Shown piece after piece: positions 1-7,477 of a DNA stretch of 64,000 nt. Position numbers and translations under genes: made by a program. The DNA comes from Sediminibacterium sp. KACHI17. Its GTDB lineage: Bacteria; Bacteroidota; Bacteroidia; Chitinophagales; Chitinophagaceae. Location: contig NZ_AP029612.1 in NCBI RefSeq assembly GCF_040362915.1, forward strand, positions 2,790,001 to 2,854,000, in the 5' to 3' direction. Below the pieces are notes generated by a model. It was not told where the DNA came from. It ran no database searches and was given only the letters and a program-made list of their open reading frames with translations. The number at the start of each line of letters is the position of its first letter. Position 1 is the first letter of the stretch.

Positions 1-197
1 TCATTTACTTAGGTACACAAGGTTTGTTACGTGAAGTAGCTGTGAAAAAAGTGAAAGACTTTGAAGCACACTTCCTCATGGAAATGGAAAACAAACTTCC
101 TGATGTACTGGCTGAATTCAAGAAAGGTAATCTGCCTGAAGACGGTATCAACAAAATGGTTGAACTGGCGAAGAGCTTAATGCCTCAGTACAAATAA
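1..197 (+). CDS. atpA: ATP synthase F1 subunit alpha, C-terminal end (partial)
   Basis: Only the last 64 codons are in the window; the frame is open from base 3 to the TAA at 195-197. The translation starts IYLGTQGLLREVAVKKVKDF and ends SLMPQYK, which matches the C-terminal helical domain of the F1 alpha subunit as found in Bacteroidota (YLGTQ..LREV.V.KVK.FE pattern). The alpha subunit carries the non-catalytic nucleotide sites of the F1 hexamer of the membrane ATP synthase. A strong terminator follows within 30 bases, so the transcription unit ends here and the gamma subunit gene, often next to atpA, is not downstream. The identification rests on a short piece by recall and is fairly, not fully, certain. 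Confidence 0.75.
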   Translation, partial: IYLGTQGLLREVAVKKVKDFEAHFLMEMENKLPDVLAEFKKGNLPEDGINKMVELAKSLMPQYK

Positions 198-223
198 TCA
201 GTCTTAGTTTAACTGACTATACA

Positions 224-254
224 AAGCCCCGGATTTTAGTCCGGGGCTTTTTTT
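224..254 (+). terminator. Intrinsic terminator after atpA
   Basis: A 10-bp perfect GC-rich stem (AAGCCCCGGA paired with TCCGGGGCTT) with a 6-base loop is followed by an uninterrupted T run. It lies 27 bases after the atpA stop and closes that operon. Confidence 0.93.
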
Positions 255-320
255 GTTAAACCGATTGACTGTCCTAAATGTAATTATTGGTAATTTTCAT
301 AGATACAAATCATTCAACCT

Positions 321-890
321 ATGCATGAGGTTTTAGAAAAACACATCAGAGCTAAACTCGGTACCGATACTGAGGGGTTGGAAGAAGTGATCTCTTATTT
401 TCAACCCCTCGAGTTGAAGCGTAATGAATACCTTTTAAGAGAGGGAGAACTTTGCAGATCTTGTTATTTTATTGTGAGTGGTGTCATACAAGTATTTACA
501 ATTGATGCGGTAGGTAATGAAACAACCCGTGATTTTATTTTAGAAGAACATTGGTTGATGGAGATCAACAGCTTTTTACAACAAATACCCTCTAAAGAAT
601 TTTTCCGTGCCGCAGAAGCATCACAAGTACTATTCATCAATAGGGATCACTTTATGGAATTATCGGTACGATTCCCGCAATTTGAAAAAATGTACCGACA
701 GATATTAGAGCTGTCTTATGCTAATTCTGTTTATCGGATCAATAGTTTTGTTTCAATGGATGCACTTGAACGTTTGCGTTGGATGATGGATCATCAACCT
801 AAACTATTCACACGTTTATCCAGCAAAATGATCGCTTCTTACCTGGGCATCTCTCCCGAAACCTATACCAGACTAAAAGGCAAGTTGTAA
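321..890 (+). CDS. Crp/Fnr family transcriptional regulator
   Basis: A 189-residue cytoplasmic regulator of the size usual for Bacteroidota Crp/Fnr proteins. Residues about 10-125 form the cyclic-nucleotide-binding-like beta roll (IVSGVIQVF and later strands), followed by the long dimerisation helix, and residues about 165-189 hold the helix-turn-helix (SKMIASYLGISPETYTRLKG). There is no N-terminal cysteine cluster, so it is not an oxygen-sensing Fe-S Fnr; the ligand cannot be read from the sequence. Transcription is monocistronic, starting after the atpA terminator. A perfect 8-2-8 inverted repeat lies three bases after the stop codon and upstream of the next two genes, which suggests they are its targets (inference). 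Confidence 0.9.
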   Translation: MHEVLEKHIRAKLGTDTEGLEEVISYFQPLELKRNEYLLREGELCRSCYFIVSGVIQVFTIDAVGNETTRDFILEEHWLMEINSFLQQIPSKEFFRAAEASQVLFINRDHFMELSVRFPQFEKMYRQILELSYANSVYRINSFVSMDALERLRWMMDHQPKLFTRLSSKMIASYLGISPETYTRLKGKL

Positions 891-892
891 AA

Positions 893-910
893 TCTTGACA
901 TTTGTCAAGA
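893..910. promoter_or_regulatory. 8-2-8 inverted repeat, likely Crp/Fnr operator
   Basis: TCTTGACA-TT-TGTCAAGA is a perfect dyad. Its TTGAC/GTCAA half-sites resemble those of the Fnr/Dnr branch of the Crp family. It lies directly after a Crp/Fnr gene and about 65 bases before the next start codon. There is no T run, so it is not an intrinsic terminator. The regulator assignment is inferred from position. Confidence 0.55.
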
Positions 911-974
911 GCCACCTATACTAACCTTTTCATTTTTGTGAGGACCAAATTTTAAAACCTAAATCTTCACAATC

Positions 975-1322
975 ATGAAAGAGTATCTTTTGTTATTCTA
1001 CAATCAATCCGGGAACGGACAGTATATCACTTCGCCTGAAGATATGCTGGAAGACATGCCCAAGTGGCAACAGTGGATCGGAAATATCGCAATGCAAGGA
1101 AAATTGGTATCCAGTAAACCGATAGAATTTGATGGCACAATCGTCTATCAGCAAGGAGTACAGAATGGTCCTCTTATTCAGCAACAAATCTTGTTAACAG
1201 GTTATCTGATCTGTAAAGCTGAAAGTTTGGATGAAGTAACAGACTGGTCGAAAAGCTGTCCCATTCTGAAATATGAAAAGGGAGTAGTGGAGATTCGCCC
1301 GATCATGCCATTTGAAATTTAA
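975..1322 (+). CDS. YCII-related domain protein
   Basis: 115 residues beginning MKEYLLLFYNQSG, the usual start of YCII/DGPF-domain proteins, with a ferredoxin-like alpha-beta fold. The middle (EDMPKWQQWIGNIAMQGKL) and the end (GVVEIRPIMPFE) also fit that family. The biochemical role of most family members is unknown; some occur beside ECF sigma factors, none of which is present here. It is 18 bases upstream of a small membrane protein and probably cotranscribed with it. Both lie downstream of the dyad at 893-910 and may be controlled by the Crp/Fnr regulator. Confidence 0.8.
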   Translation: MKEYLLLFYNQSGNGQYITSPEDMLEDMPKWQQWIGNIAMQGKLVSSKPIEFDGTIVYQQGVQNGPLIQQQILLTGYLICKAESLDEVTDWSKSCPILKYEKGVVEIRPIMPFEI

Positions 1323-1340
1323 ACTTCAACACAAAATCTT

Positions 1341-1709
1341 ATGCAAAAAATATTATCACTTGGGAAATGGCTCTTTATACTGTCATTCCTATTATACACC
1401 GGACTACATTTCGGATTACCACAAGTTGGTGCGGATATGATTCCTTCTTTCTTTCCTGCACGACTTTTCCTGAATTATGCAACAGGTGTTTTGATCACCG
1501 CATTTATTGTGAGTTGCCTGATCGGTAAATACGATCAGCTGGCTTCCTTGCTCATGGCTTTGTATGTTTTGCTGATGATCTTCCTGATCCATATTCCCAG
1601 AGCAGCCGAAAGCAGTAATGATATGCTGAATATTTTCCGCAATATCATGGTGATTGGAGCCTTGTTAATGTATGCAAAGGCATTCGCAAAGGATAGATGG
1701 ATCGTTTAA
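1341..1709 (+). CDS. Small four-helix membrane protein, DoxX-like
   Basis: 122 residues with four hydrophobic segments (about residues 8-24, 42-62, 66-84 and 97-115), consistent with an inner-membrane protein of the DoxX-like size class. The signature is weak; I rely on topology and on the pattern FLLYTGLHF near the N-terminus. It lies 18 bases after the YCII gene and is followed by a terminator at 1737-1767, so the two probably form one operon. The function is unknown. Confidence 0.6.
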   Translation: MQKILSLGKWLFILSFLLYTGLHFGLPQVGADMIPSFFPARLFLNYATGVLITAFIVSCLIGKYDQLASLLMALYVLLMIFLIHIPRAAESSNDMLNIFRNIMVIGALLMYAKAFAKDRWIV

Positions 1710-1736
1710 AACACTAGTAAACTGATAAAAAATCGG

Positions 1737-1767
1737 AAAGGAATTGCCATACGCAGTTCCTTTTTTA
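1737..1767 (+). terminator. Intrinsic terminator
   Basis: The stem AAAGGAATTGC pairs with GCAGTTCCTTT (one G-T wobble) around the loop CATAC and runs into a T tract. It closes the YCII/DoxX-like unit. Confidence 0.85.
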
Positions 1768-1814
1768 TTGAAAATCAATCAGTTGATTTGCTAATAAAAA
1801 AGTTTTATTTATAA

Positions 1815-1846
1815 TTTGGTTTATAAAATAAACTATTCTATGTTTG
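1815..1846 (+). promoter_or_regulatory. Bacteroidota-type promoter of the TonB receptor gene
   Basis: TTTG at 1815-1818 and TATGTTTG at 1839-1846, separated by 20 bases, match the primary sigma consensus of Bacteroidota (TTTG near -33, TAnnTTTG near -7). The expected transcription start is about 1852, roughly 15 bases before the start codon at 1868. Confidence 0.8.
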
Positions 1847-1867
1847 TCCTGTCAAAACAACTGAGCA

Positions 1868-4075
1868 ATGAAAAAATGGATGATAAGTCTGATGATGGTA
1901 CTGCTAGTGAGTGGTATTCAAGCCCAAATCAGAGTAACCGGTTCTGTAAAAGATCAAAGAGGTAGAATCCTTGCAGGTGCCAATATTGTAGTCAAAGGTT
2001 CTTATGATGGAACCGTATCTGATTCTACCGGTAGCTTTTCTTTCAAGACCTATGAAAAAGGAAAGCAATTCATCGTTGCAAGCAGTATCGGAAATAAAAC
2101 AGTAGAGCAGGAAGTGACAATTGATTCTCTTCCTATTCAAATTGATTTTATACTGAAAGAAGAGATCAGTGAACTTAAAGCAGTTACAGTAACGGCAGGA
2201 AGTTTTGAAGCAGGCGATAAGAAAAAAGCTGCTACCGTATTAAGTTCTTTAGATGTATATACAACCGGAGGAGCCAATGCTGATATCTCTGCTGTGGTAA
2301 AAACGTTACCCGGTGCACAACAAGTAGGTGAGCAAGAAGGCTTATTTGTACGAGGTGGTGCCGGTTATGAAGCCAAACAATTTATCGATGGAACTTTAGT
2401 GAACAATCCATTCTTTGCCAGTGTGCCGGATATTGCATCGCGCGGACGTTTTGCTCCGGCGCTTTTTAAAGGAACGGTATTCAGCACGGGTGGCTATTCA
2501 GCATTGTACGGACAAGCATTGTCTTCTGCACTCATCATGGAAAGTATTGATATTCCGGATCGTTCAGAAGTATCTGCATCTATCTCAACAGTCTTTCTTG
2601 GAGCGGGTTTACAAAAAGTCGCAAAAGATAAAAAATCATCATGGGGAGGTAACTACGGTTATACCAACTTGCTTCCCTACTTCAGTATCGTCAAACAAAA
2701 ACCTGATTATTTCCGCATGCCTGAATTTCATACGGCAGATCTCAACTTCCGTATGAAAACCAAAAATGGAGGTATGATCAAGTACTATGGAACTTTTGGA
2801 GCCAGTGATCTTGGTTTGCGCAGACCGAATATTGATGATCCTAATTTGAAGAATGCTTTTGGTCTGAACAATATCAACGTCTATAATAACCTTAGCTGGA
2901 GAGAAAATCTGGGTAATGGCTGGAAGATGAATCTGGGATTGGGTTACAGCACAGATTACAATGATATAGATCAGGAAATACAAAACCAACAAAATCAAAA
3001 GACCACAACCGGACAGTCTTGGATCGATAACAATAATTTTCAGATCAAAACACGTTCTGACTTATCACAAATCAAAGCTGTTTTTGATAAAAGATTAAGC
3101 GGTATCAGTGTCTTGCGAATGGGTGGTGAATACATGTATTTCTATAATCGTAGCACATTTAACAATCAGACCGCAACATTACCGGATCATTTCAAGGCGT
3201 TATTCTCAGAAGCAGATCTTTATATCACCAATGATCTGGCTGCGAAAGTGGGTGCACGTTTTGAACATTCTTCTTTGATCAACAAAGCCAATATCGCACC
3301 TCGTTTATCACTCGCTTATAAAACAGGGAAAGGAGCGCAGATGAGTATTGCATATGGCGAATTCTATCAGAAACCGGAAAATAATTATTTGTATGCCACT
3401 ACTAATTTCGGTTATGCCAAAGCCACACATTTCATCGCGAACTATATTAAGAATACCGCTTTACAAACCTTTCGTGTAGAAGCTTTTTACAAAAAATATG
3501 ATGGACTGGTAAAAACACATCCTTCTTTCAACAATGCAGGAGCTGGTGATGCAAAGGGAATAGAATTATTCTGGAGAGATAAAAAAACATTCAAAGGTTT
3601 AGATTATTGGGTAAGCTACTCTTACCTGGATACCAAACGTGATTTTTTGAATTATCCTAAACAATTGCAACCAACATTTGCAGCCAATCATACCGCTTCT
3701 TTTGTGATGAAACGTTTCATCAGCAAGATCAATACAGGATTCAATTTCACGTATTCTTATGCTACCGGTCGTCCTTATTATCACTTAGTACAAAGTGGAA
3801 GTCAGTTTACGATTGCTGATCAAGGTAAAACCATCGATTATCATAATCTCGGATTCAGCTTTAATTATCTGACTTCATTGGGTAAAGCATATGCAGTAAT
3901 AGTTGGCTCAGTTACAAATGTGCTGAACAGTAAACAAATATTCGGATACAATTACTCATACAATGGACAAAGAAAAGAAGCCATCACACCTCCGGCGCCG
4001 CAATTCTTTTTCTTAGGTGTGTTCCTGAGTTGGGGTGTGGATAGAAGGCAGGATGCTATAAACAATAATTTATAA
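1868..4075 (+). CDS. TonB-dependent outer-membrane receptor
   Basis: A 735-residue protein with a signal peptide (MKKWMISLMMVLLVSGIQAQ). It then has a carboxypeptidase regulatory-like domain (about 22-105; TGSVKDQRGRILAGANI), a plug domain (about 125-230; LFVRGGAGYEAKQFIDGT) and a beta barrel to the end. Such receptors import ligands across the outer membrane using energy from TonB-ExbBD. The ligand cannot be told; there is no adjacent SusD homologue, so a glycan-importing SusCD pair is unlikely and a metal chelate or small molecule is more plausible. It has its own consensus promoter. An 18-bp perfect palindrome lies just after the stop. Confidence 0.93.
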   Translation: MKKWMISLMMVLLVSGIQAQIRVTGSVKDQRGRILAGANIVVKGSYDGTVSDSTGSFSFKTYEKGKQFIVASSIGNKTVEQEVTIDSLPIQIDFILKEEISELKAVTVTAGSFEAGDKKKAATVLSSLDVYTTGGANADISAVVKTLPGAQQVGEQEGLFVRGGAGYEAKQFIDGTLVNNPFFASVPDIASRGRFAPALFKGTVFSTGGYSALYGQALSSALIMESIDIPDRSEVSASISTVFLGAGLQKVAKDKKSSWGGNYGYTNLLPYFSIVKQKPDYFRMPEFHTADLNFRMKTKNGGMIKYYGTFGASDLGLRRPNIDDPNLKNAFGLNNINVYNNLSWRENLGNGWKMNLGLGYSTDYNDIDQEIQNQQNQKTTTGQSWIDNNNFQIKTRSDLSQIKAVFDKRLSGISVLRMGGEYMYFYNRSTFNNQTATLPDHFKALFSEADLYITNDLAAKVGARFEHSSLINKANIAPRLSLAYKTGKGAQMSIAYGEFYQKPENNYLYATTNFGYAKATHFIANYIKNTALQTFRVEAFYKKYDGLVKTHPSFNNAGAGDAKGIELFWRDKKTFKGLDYWVSYSYLDTKRDFLNYPKQLQPTFAANHTASFVMKRFISKINTGFNFTYSYATGRPYYHLVQSGSQFTIADQGKTIDYHNLGFSFNYLTSLGKAYAVIVGSVTNVLNSKQIFGYNYSYNGQRKEAITPPAPQFFFLGVFLSWGVDRRQDAINNNL

Positions 4076-4080
4076 GCCTC

Positions 4081-4102
4081 AAGCTGTAAGCTATAGCTTA
4101 CA
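4081..4102. repeat. AGCTTAC-type heptad array with an 18-bp palindrome
   Basis: Three 7-base units (AAGCTGT, AAGCTAT, AGCTTAC) create a perfect 18-bp palindrome at 4085-4102. It shares its core with the larger AGCTTAT arrays at 11986-12073 and with the insert in leuS at 24225-24282. Confidence 0.75.
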
Positions 4103-4110
4103 AGGAAAAA

Positions 4111-4133
4111 AATCAAGAAATAAAAAATCAAAC
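4111..4133. repeat. ATCAAGAA-type repeat arm
   Basis: An AATCAAGAAAT...ATCAAAC arm ending eight bases before the start of the 2TM-domain gene. A longer copy in the same orientation lies at 4436-4466 before the next gene, and inverted pairs lie at 37432/37873 and 54739/54781. Confidence 0.65.
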
Positions 4134-4141
4134 ATAATACC

Positions 4142-4420
4142 ATGAACAACGAACAACGCGATGAACAACTTTGGCAAATTGCGAAGGCCAGAGCCGGATT
4201 CAAATGGGCGCTCTTTAGTTATCTGATCGTTAATGCCTTTCTGGTTGTGGTATGGTTCTTCACATCAGGAATCGGCTCTTACTTCTGGCCTATCTGGGTA
4301 ATGCTAGGATGGGGTGTAGGTCTGGCTTTTCAATACTTCCATGCCTATCACGGAACAAAATTTTTAACCGCAGCGGAAGAGTATGAAAAGTTGAAGCAGC
4401 GAGAGGAAAATAAAAAGTGA
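4142..4420 (+). CDS. 2TM domain-containing protein
   Basis: 92 residues. A charged N-terminus (MNNEQRDEQLWQIAKARAGF) is followed by two close transmembrane helices (about 21-42 and 47-66) and a charged C-terminal helix (AEEYEKLKQREE). This fits the 2TM domain family of Bacteroidota, in which the motif also occurs attached to histidine kinases. The function is unknown. The gene sits between two same-orientation copies of the ATCAAGAA repeat. Confidence 0.8.
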   Translation: MNNEQRDEQLWQIAKARAGFKWALFSYLIVNAFLVVVWFFTSGIGSYFWPIWVMLGWGVGLAFQYFHAYHGTKFLTAAEEYEKLKQREENKK

Positions 4421-4435
4421 AAATTCAAAAAATAA

Positions 4436-4466
4436 AATCAAGAAATCAAAGATCAAAAAATCAAAC
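4436..4466. repeat. ATCAAGAA-type repeat arm
   Basis: 31 bases of degenerate 7- and 8-base ATCAAA units ending eight bases before the next start codon. The core is identical to the inverted repeats around the S23-type gene at 37.4-37.9 kb. Confidence 0.75.
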
Positions 4467-4474
4467 TTAAAACC

Positions 4475-5101
4475 ATGAAACAGATCATTATCATTTTATC
4501 GATGTTTATTGCCGGACACCTGGCTGCACAAACTAAATATGAGGCCGGAATACAAAAAGGGTTGGAGCAATTGAGTGCTGCAAAAACAGCAGAAGATATG
4601 GCGGCAGCATCTGCTTTCTTTGAACGTATTGCGGATGCGGAAAAAGACAAATGGGTTCCCTACTATTATGCTGCATATGCAAATCACCTTACCGGTTGGA
4701 TGAATCCAAAAGCAGATAAGGATAAAGTGGCAGAAAAAAGCAAAGACCTCTTGAGTAAGGCTGAAGCATTGGAAAGAAACGCTGATACTTATTGCATGCG
4801 TCAAATGATCGCTGTTCAACAAATGACCGTTGATCCAATGGCTCGTTGGCAGACCTATGGTACAGAAGCTTCGAACGCATTAGCAGAAGCCAAGAAAGTA
4901 GATGCCAATAATCCACGTATCTATTTGCTCGACGGACAAACCTTGATGAATACTCCGGAGGCATTCGGTGGTGGTAAAGCAGTTGCAAAAAAATTATTTG
5001 AAAAAGCAATACAATTGTTTGAAACGTACAAGCCACAAACTGCCATGCATCCGAATTGGGGTAAAGATCAGGCAACGAAATTGTTAGCTGCTTGTCAGTA
5101 A
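4475..5101 (+). CDS. Secreted TPR-like protein
   Basis: 208 residues with a cleavable signal peptide (MKQIIIILSMFIAGHLAAQ). The mature part is alpha-helical and rich in Ala and Lys, with paired-helix spacing like tetratricopeptide units: AAASAFFERIADAEKDKWVPYY (split here for length) is a typical first unit, and AKKLFEKAIQLFETY a last one. I recognise no specific family. It probably acts in the periplasm or as a surface-associated protein. Two non-homologous genes flank it, separated by repeat-containing gaps, so it may be transcribed alone. Confidence 0.7.
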   Translation: MKQIIIILSMFIAGHLAAQTKYEAGIQKGLEQLSAAKTAEDMAAASAFFERIADAEKDKWVPYYYAAYANHLTGWMNPKADKDKVAEKSKDLLSKAEALERNADTYCMRQMIAVQQMTVDPMARWQTYGTEASNALAEAKKVDANNPRIYLLDGQTLMNTPEAFGGGKAVAKKLFEKAIQLFETYKPQTAMHPNWGKDQATKLLAACQ

Positions 5102-5152
5102 TTTTCTGATCCTTATTCACTAAACAAGATTGTGATCTAATAACTTTAAAAG

Positions 5153-5815
5153 ATGGAGCAATTATTTATTCCTCTCTTGATACTCCATATAATTGGTGGT
5201 AGTGCCGGATTGATTACCGGCACTATTGCCGCATCTGTTAAAAAGGGCTCCAAGCCTCATCTGATATCCGGGAAGATATTTTTTTGGGGAATGTTCATCG
5301 CCTCTTTCAGTGCTTTGATTTTGAGTTGGATTCCCGGACATGAAAGTCTTTTTCTTTTTGCAGTAGGAGGGTTTACTTTATACATGATCCTGAGTGGGTA
5401 CAGAATCGTACTGTTGAAAAGAAAATCAAAACAACAAGAGCGAGCTTTTTTTCTTGAAGATTATCTGATCACGCTGTTTGGATTTTCGTTTGCGGTTTTT
5501 TTAGTGATCCAGTCTGTGAAAGGGTTAGTGGATGGAAATACCTTTAGTATTGTTCCCGGTGTATTCGGATTGATATGTTTGAGCTATGTGCTCTTAGATA
5601 TCAGGTTAATGACTGGTAATACCACCGTTAAACAATCATGGTTATATAATCATATCGTAAGAATGATGGGCGCCATGATTGCCTCTTATACTGCATTCTT
5701 GGTAGTAAATATTGAGATCGAAATGCAATGGATACTTTGGTTACTGCCGACTGTAATAGGTAGTATCTTTATTACGATCTTTTTAAGAAAATATACCAGA
5801 CCCAAAAAACAATGA
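5153..5815 (+). CDS. Multi-pass membrane protein, DUF2306-like
   Basis: 220 residues with six or seven predicted membrane helices. The N-terminal segment LLILHIIGGSAGLITGTIA followed by HLISGKIFFWGM resembles DUF2306-type membrane proteins, in which a His and Gly-rich first helix precedes an H..SG..F pair. The function is not established. Its TGA stop overlaps the ATG of the next gene (ATGA), which points to translational coupling and an operon running to about 7405. Confidence 0.6.
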   Translation: MEQLFIPLLILHIIGGSAGLITGTIAASVKKGSKPHLISGKIFFWGMFIASFSALILSWIPGHESLFLFAVGGFTLYMILSGYRIVLLKRKSKQQERAFFLEDYLITLFGFSFAVFLVIQSVKGLVDGNTFSIVPGVFGLICLSYVLLDIRLMTGNTTVKQSWLYNHIVRMMGAMIASYTAFLVVNIEIEMQWILWLLPTVIGSIFITIFLRKYTRPKKQ

Positions 5816-6429
5816 CCATGTCAAACATTGATTATCCAAACGATCATGAAAAATCATTCTCTCCGGAAGAGAGTCTGCAACTGATTCAAACCATGATCCG
5901 GAAGACAAAAGATTCGGTTGCAGTTGATAGTTTTTATCTGCTGTTCTGGGGATGGCTTGTATTTACTTGTTGTATCGTGGAATATGTATTGATGGTCTAT
6001 TATAAATACCCTTATCACAGTTTTGTCTGGTGGACCATGCCTATCGGTGGCATTATTTCGGGTGTTTATAGTTCTCGACAGGCAAAAAAACAAAAATCGT
6101 TTACCTATATCGAAGAAGCACTAAGCTATCTATGGCTTTCGATAGGGATGGCATTTTTTGTAATGGTATTCATCAATGTTGTTTCTGAAGCATGGAAGAC
6201 GGCATTCACTTATTATATTCTCATGTATGGTATTGGCACTTTTGTGAGTGGTAAACTGATCCGTTTTAAACCACTTGTTATAGGGGGCATCATTAACTTT
6301 ATCATCGCTGCTGTTTCTATAAAGTTTAATTTCGCAGGCCAGTTACTGATGGGAGCGCTGGCCATATTGATCAGCTATATCATTCCCGGACACTTATTGC
6401 GTATCCGATACAACACCAAAAAGAACTAA
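5812..6429 (+). CDS. Membrane protein, paralogue of the next gene
   Basis: 205 residues (or 203 from the second ATG at 5818). A cytoplasmic N-terminal stretch (SPEESLQLIQTMIRKTKDSV) precedes about five membrane helices and a short basic tail. The first 40 residues and the last 30 (LLMGALAILISYIIPGHLLR) align with the following gene (EQESLDLITNMIQKAKGSY; LLGGVAALICWFIPGVILR), so the pair arose by tandem duplication. The family name is unknown to me; the function is probably tied to the neighbouring winged-helix regulator. Confidence 0.65.
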   Translation: MTMSNIDYPNDHEKSFSPEESLQLIQTMIRKTKDSVAVDSFYLLFWGWLVFTCCIVEYVLMVYYKYPYHSFVWWTMPIGGIISGVYSSRQAKKQKSFTYIEEALSYLWLSIGMAFFVMVFINVVSEAWKTAFTYYILMYGIGTFVSGKLIRFKPLVIGGIINFIIAAVSIKFNFAGQLLMGALAILISYIIPGHLLRIRYNTKKN

Positions 6430-6432
6430 TTC

Positions 6433-7119
6433 ATGGCAGACCAAAAACAAATGACCGAACAGGAAAGCCTTGACCTGATCACTAACATGATCCAAAAGGC
6501 CAAAGGCAGCTATCATGAAACCGGTATTGGATCTCTTTTATGGGGAACCGTTGTGACCATAGCATCCGTGACCACTTATTTTGAACGTACATATGATTTC
6601 AGCATCGGGTTTGATATCTGGTTGATCGTACTCGCTGCAATCATCCCGCAGATCGTTATTTCAATACAAGAGAAGAAATCCAATAAAGTTAAAAAATATG
6701 AAGACGATGCTTTGAATGCTGTTTGGCTTGTATTTGGTATAACCATCTTCGGATTAAATATCTATCAGATCATTGTTCCTAATGTGACCAATGAATTTAT
6801 CAAGATCGAAGGATGGCAACTCACCAAACATTATCTTGATAACAGCAAAGCAGATGAACCTATTAGTACCTTCACGCCAAGTATATATTCCTTATTCATT
6901 CTCATCTATGCATTGCCCACATTGGTTACCGGTATTGTGAAAAAATTCAAACCGATGTTGTATGGAGCTTTGATCACTTATGGACTTTTTATTTGGTCTT
7001 GCTTTACTATTTCAGAATATGATTTTCTATTGGGAGGCGTTGCAGCCTTGATTTGCTGGTTCATTCCCGGTGTGATCTTAAGAAGAAAATACTTAGCACA
7101 ACAGAAAGCGAATGTTTAA
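6433..7119 (+). CDS. Membrane protein, tandem paralogue
   Basis: 228 residues. It has the same design as the preceding protein: an EQESLDLITNMIQKAK motif, about five to six membrane helices, and a terminal FIPGVILRRKYL segment. It carries an additional extracytoplasmic loop at about residues 115-150. Its last 8 bases overlap the start of the winged-helix gene, a coupling often seen when a small regulator and the membrane proteins it accompanies work as a unit. The function is unknown. Confidence 0.65.
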   Translation: MADQKQMTEQESLDLITNMIQKAKGSYHETGIGSLLWGTVVTIASVTTYFERTYDFSIGFDIWLIVLAAIIPQIVISIQEKKSNKVKKYEDDALNAVWLVFGITIFGLNIYQIIVPNVTNEFIKIEGWQLTKHYLDNSKADEPISTFTPSIYSLFILIYALPTLVTGIVKKFKPMLYGALITYGLFIWSCFTISEYDFLLGGVAALICWFIPGVILRRKYLAQQKANV

Positions 7120-7405
7120 AGAACTGGATCCCATATTACATTCTCAGTTAAGACTGGCTGTTGTTAGTTTGCTCATTGGCGTGAAAGAAGCTGAATTTAC
7201 ATTCATCCGTGAGAAGACCAATGCTACAGCGGGGAATCTCAGCGTGCAGGTGCAAAAGCTCAAAGAAGCAGGGTATATCGATGTGACCAAACAGTTCAAA
7301 GACAATTATCCCCAAACAACCTGTAAAATAACACCCAAAGGCATTGAGGCCTTTGAAGCCTATGTTCAGGCACTCCAGCAATATCTTCAGGTTGGAAAGG
7401 AATAA
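7112..7405 (+). CDS. Winged-helix DNA-binding protein (HTH_34/MarR-like)
   Basis: 97 residues. A single winged-helix domain: helix 1 (LDPILHSQLRLAVVSLL), recognition region (TNATAGNLSVQVQKLKEAGYI) and wing (CKITPKGIEAFEAYVQAL). This is the short PF13601-type regulator common in Bacteroidota, usually co-encoded with membrane proteins. It overlaps the upstream membrane gene by 8 bases and is probably an autoregulator of this operon and perhaps of the ABC transporter that follows (inference). Confidence 0.85.
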   Translation: MFKELDPILHSQLRLAVVSLLIGVKEAEFTFIREKTNATAGNLSVQVQKLKEAGYIDVTKQFKDNYPQTTCKITPKGIEAFEAYVQALQQYLQVGKE

Positions 7406-7413
7406 GCTCCTTT

Positions 7414-7441
7414 CTTTCACTTTTCACATTTCCCTTTTCAC
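7414..7441. repeat. TTTTCAC heptad array
   Basis: Four 7-base units (CTTTCAC, TTTTCAC, ATTTCCC, TTTTCAC) lie between the regulator stop and the ABC ATPase start. They are the reverse complement of the GTGAAAA units at 20310-20337 and are related to the array at 44793-44953. Confidence 0.6.
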
Positions 7442-7477
7442 CTGCTGCGAACTTACTCCGTACCTTCGTTGTTATAC

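Noticed and set aside
893..910. Terminator of the Crp/Fnr gene
   Set aside because: The 8-bp dyad has a two-base spacer, too short for an RNA hairpin loop, and lacks a T run.
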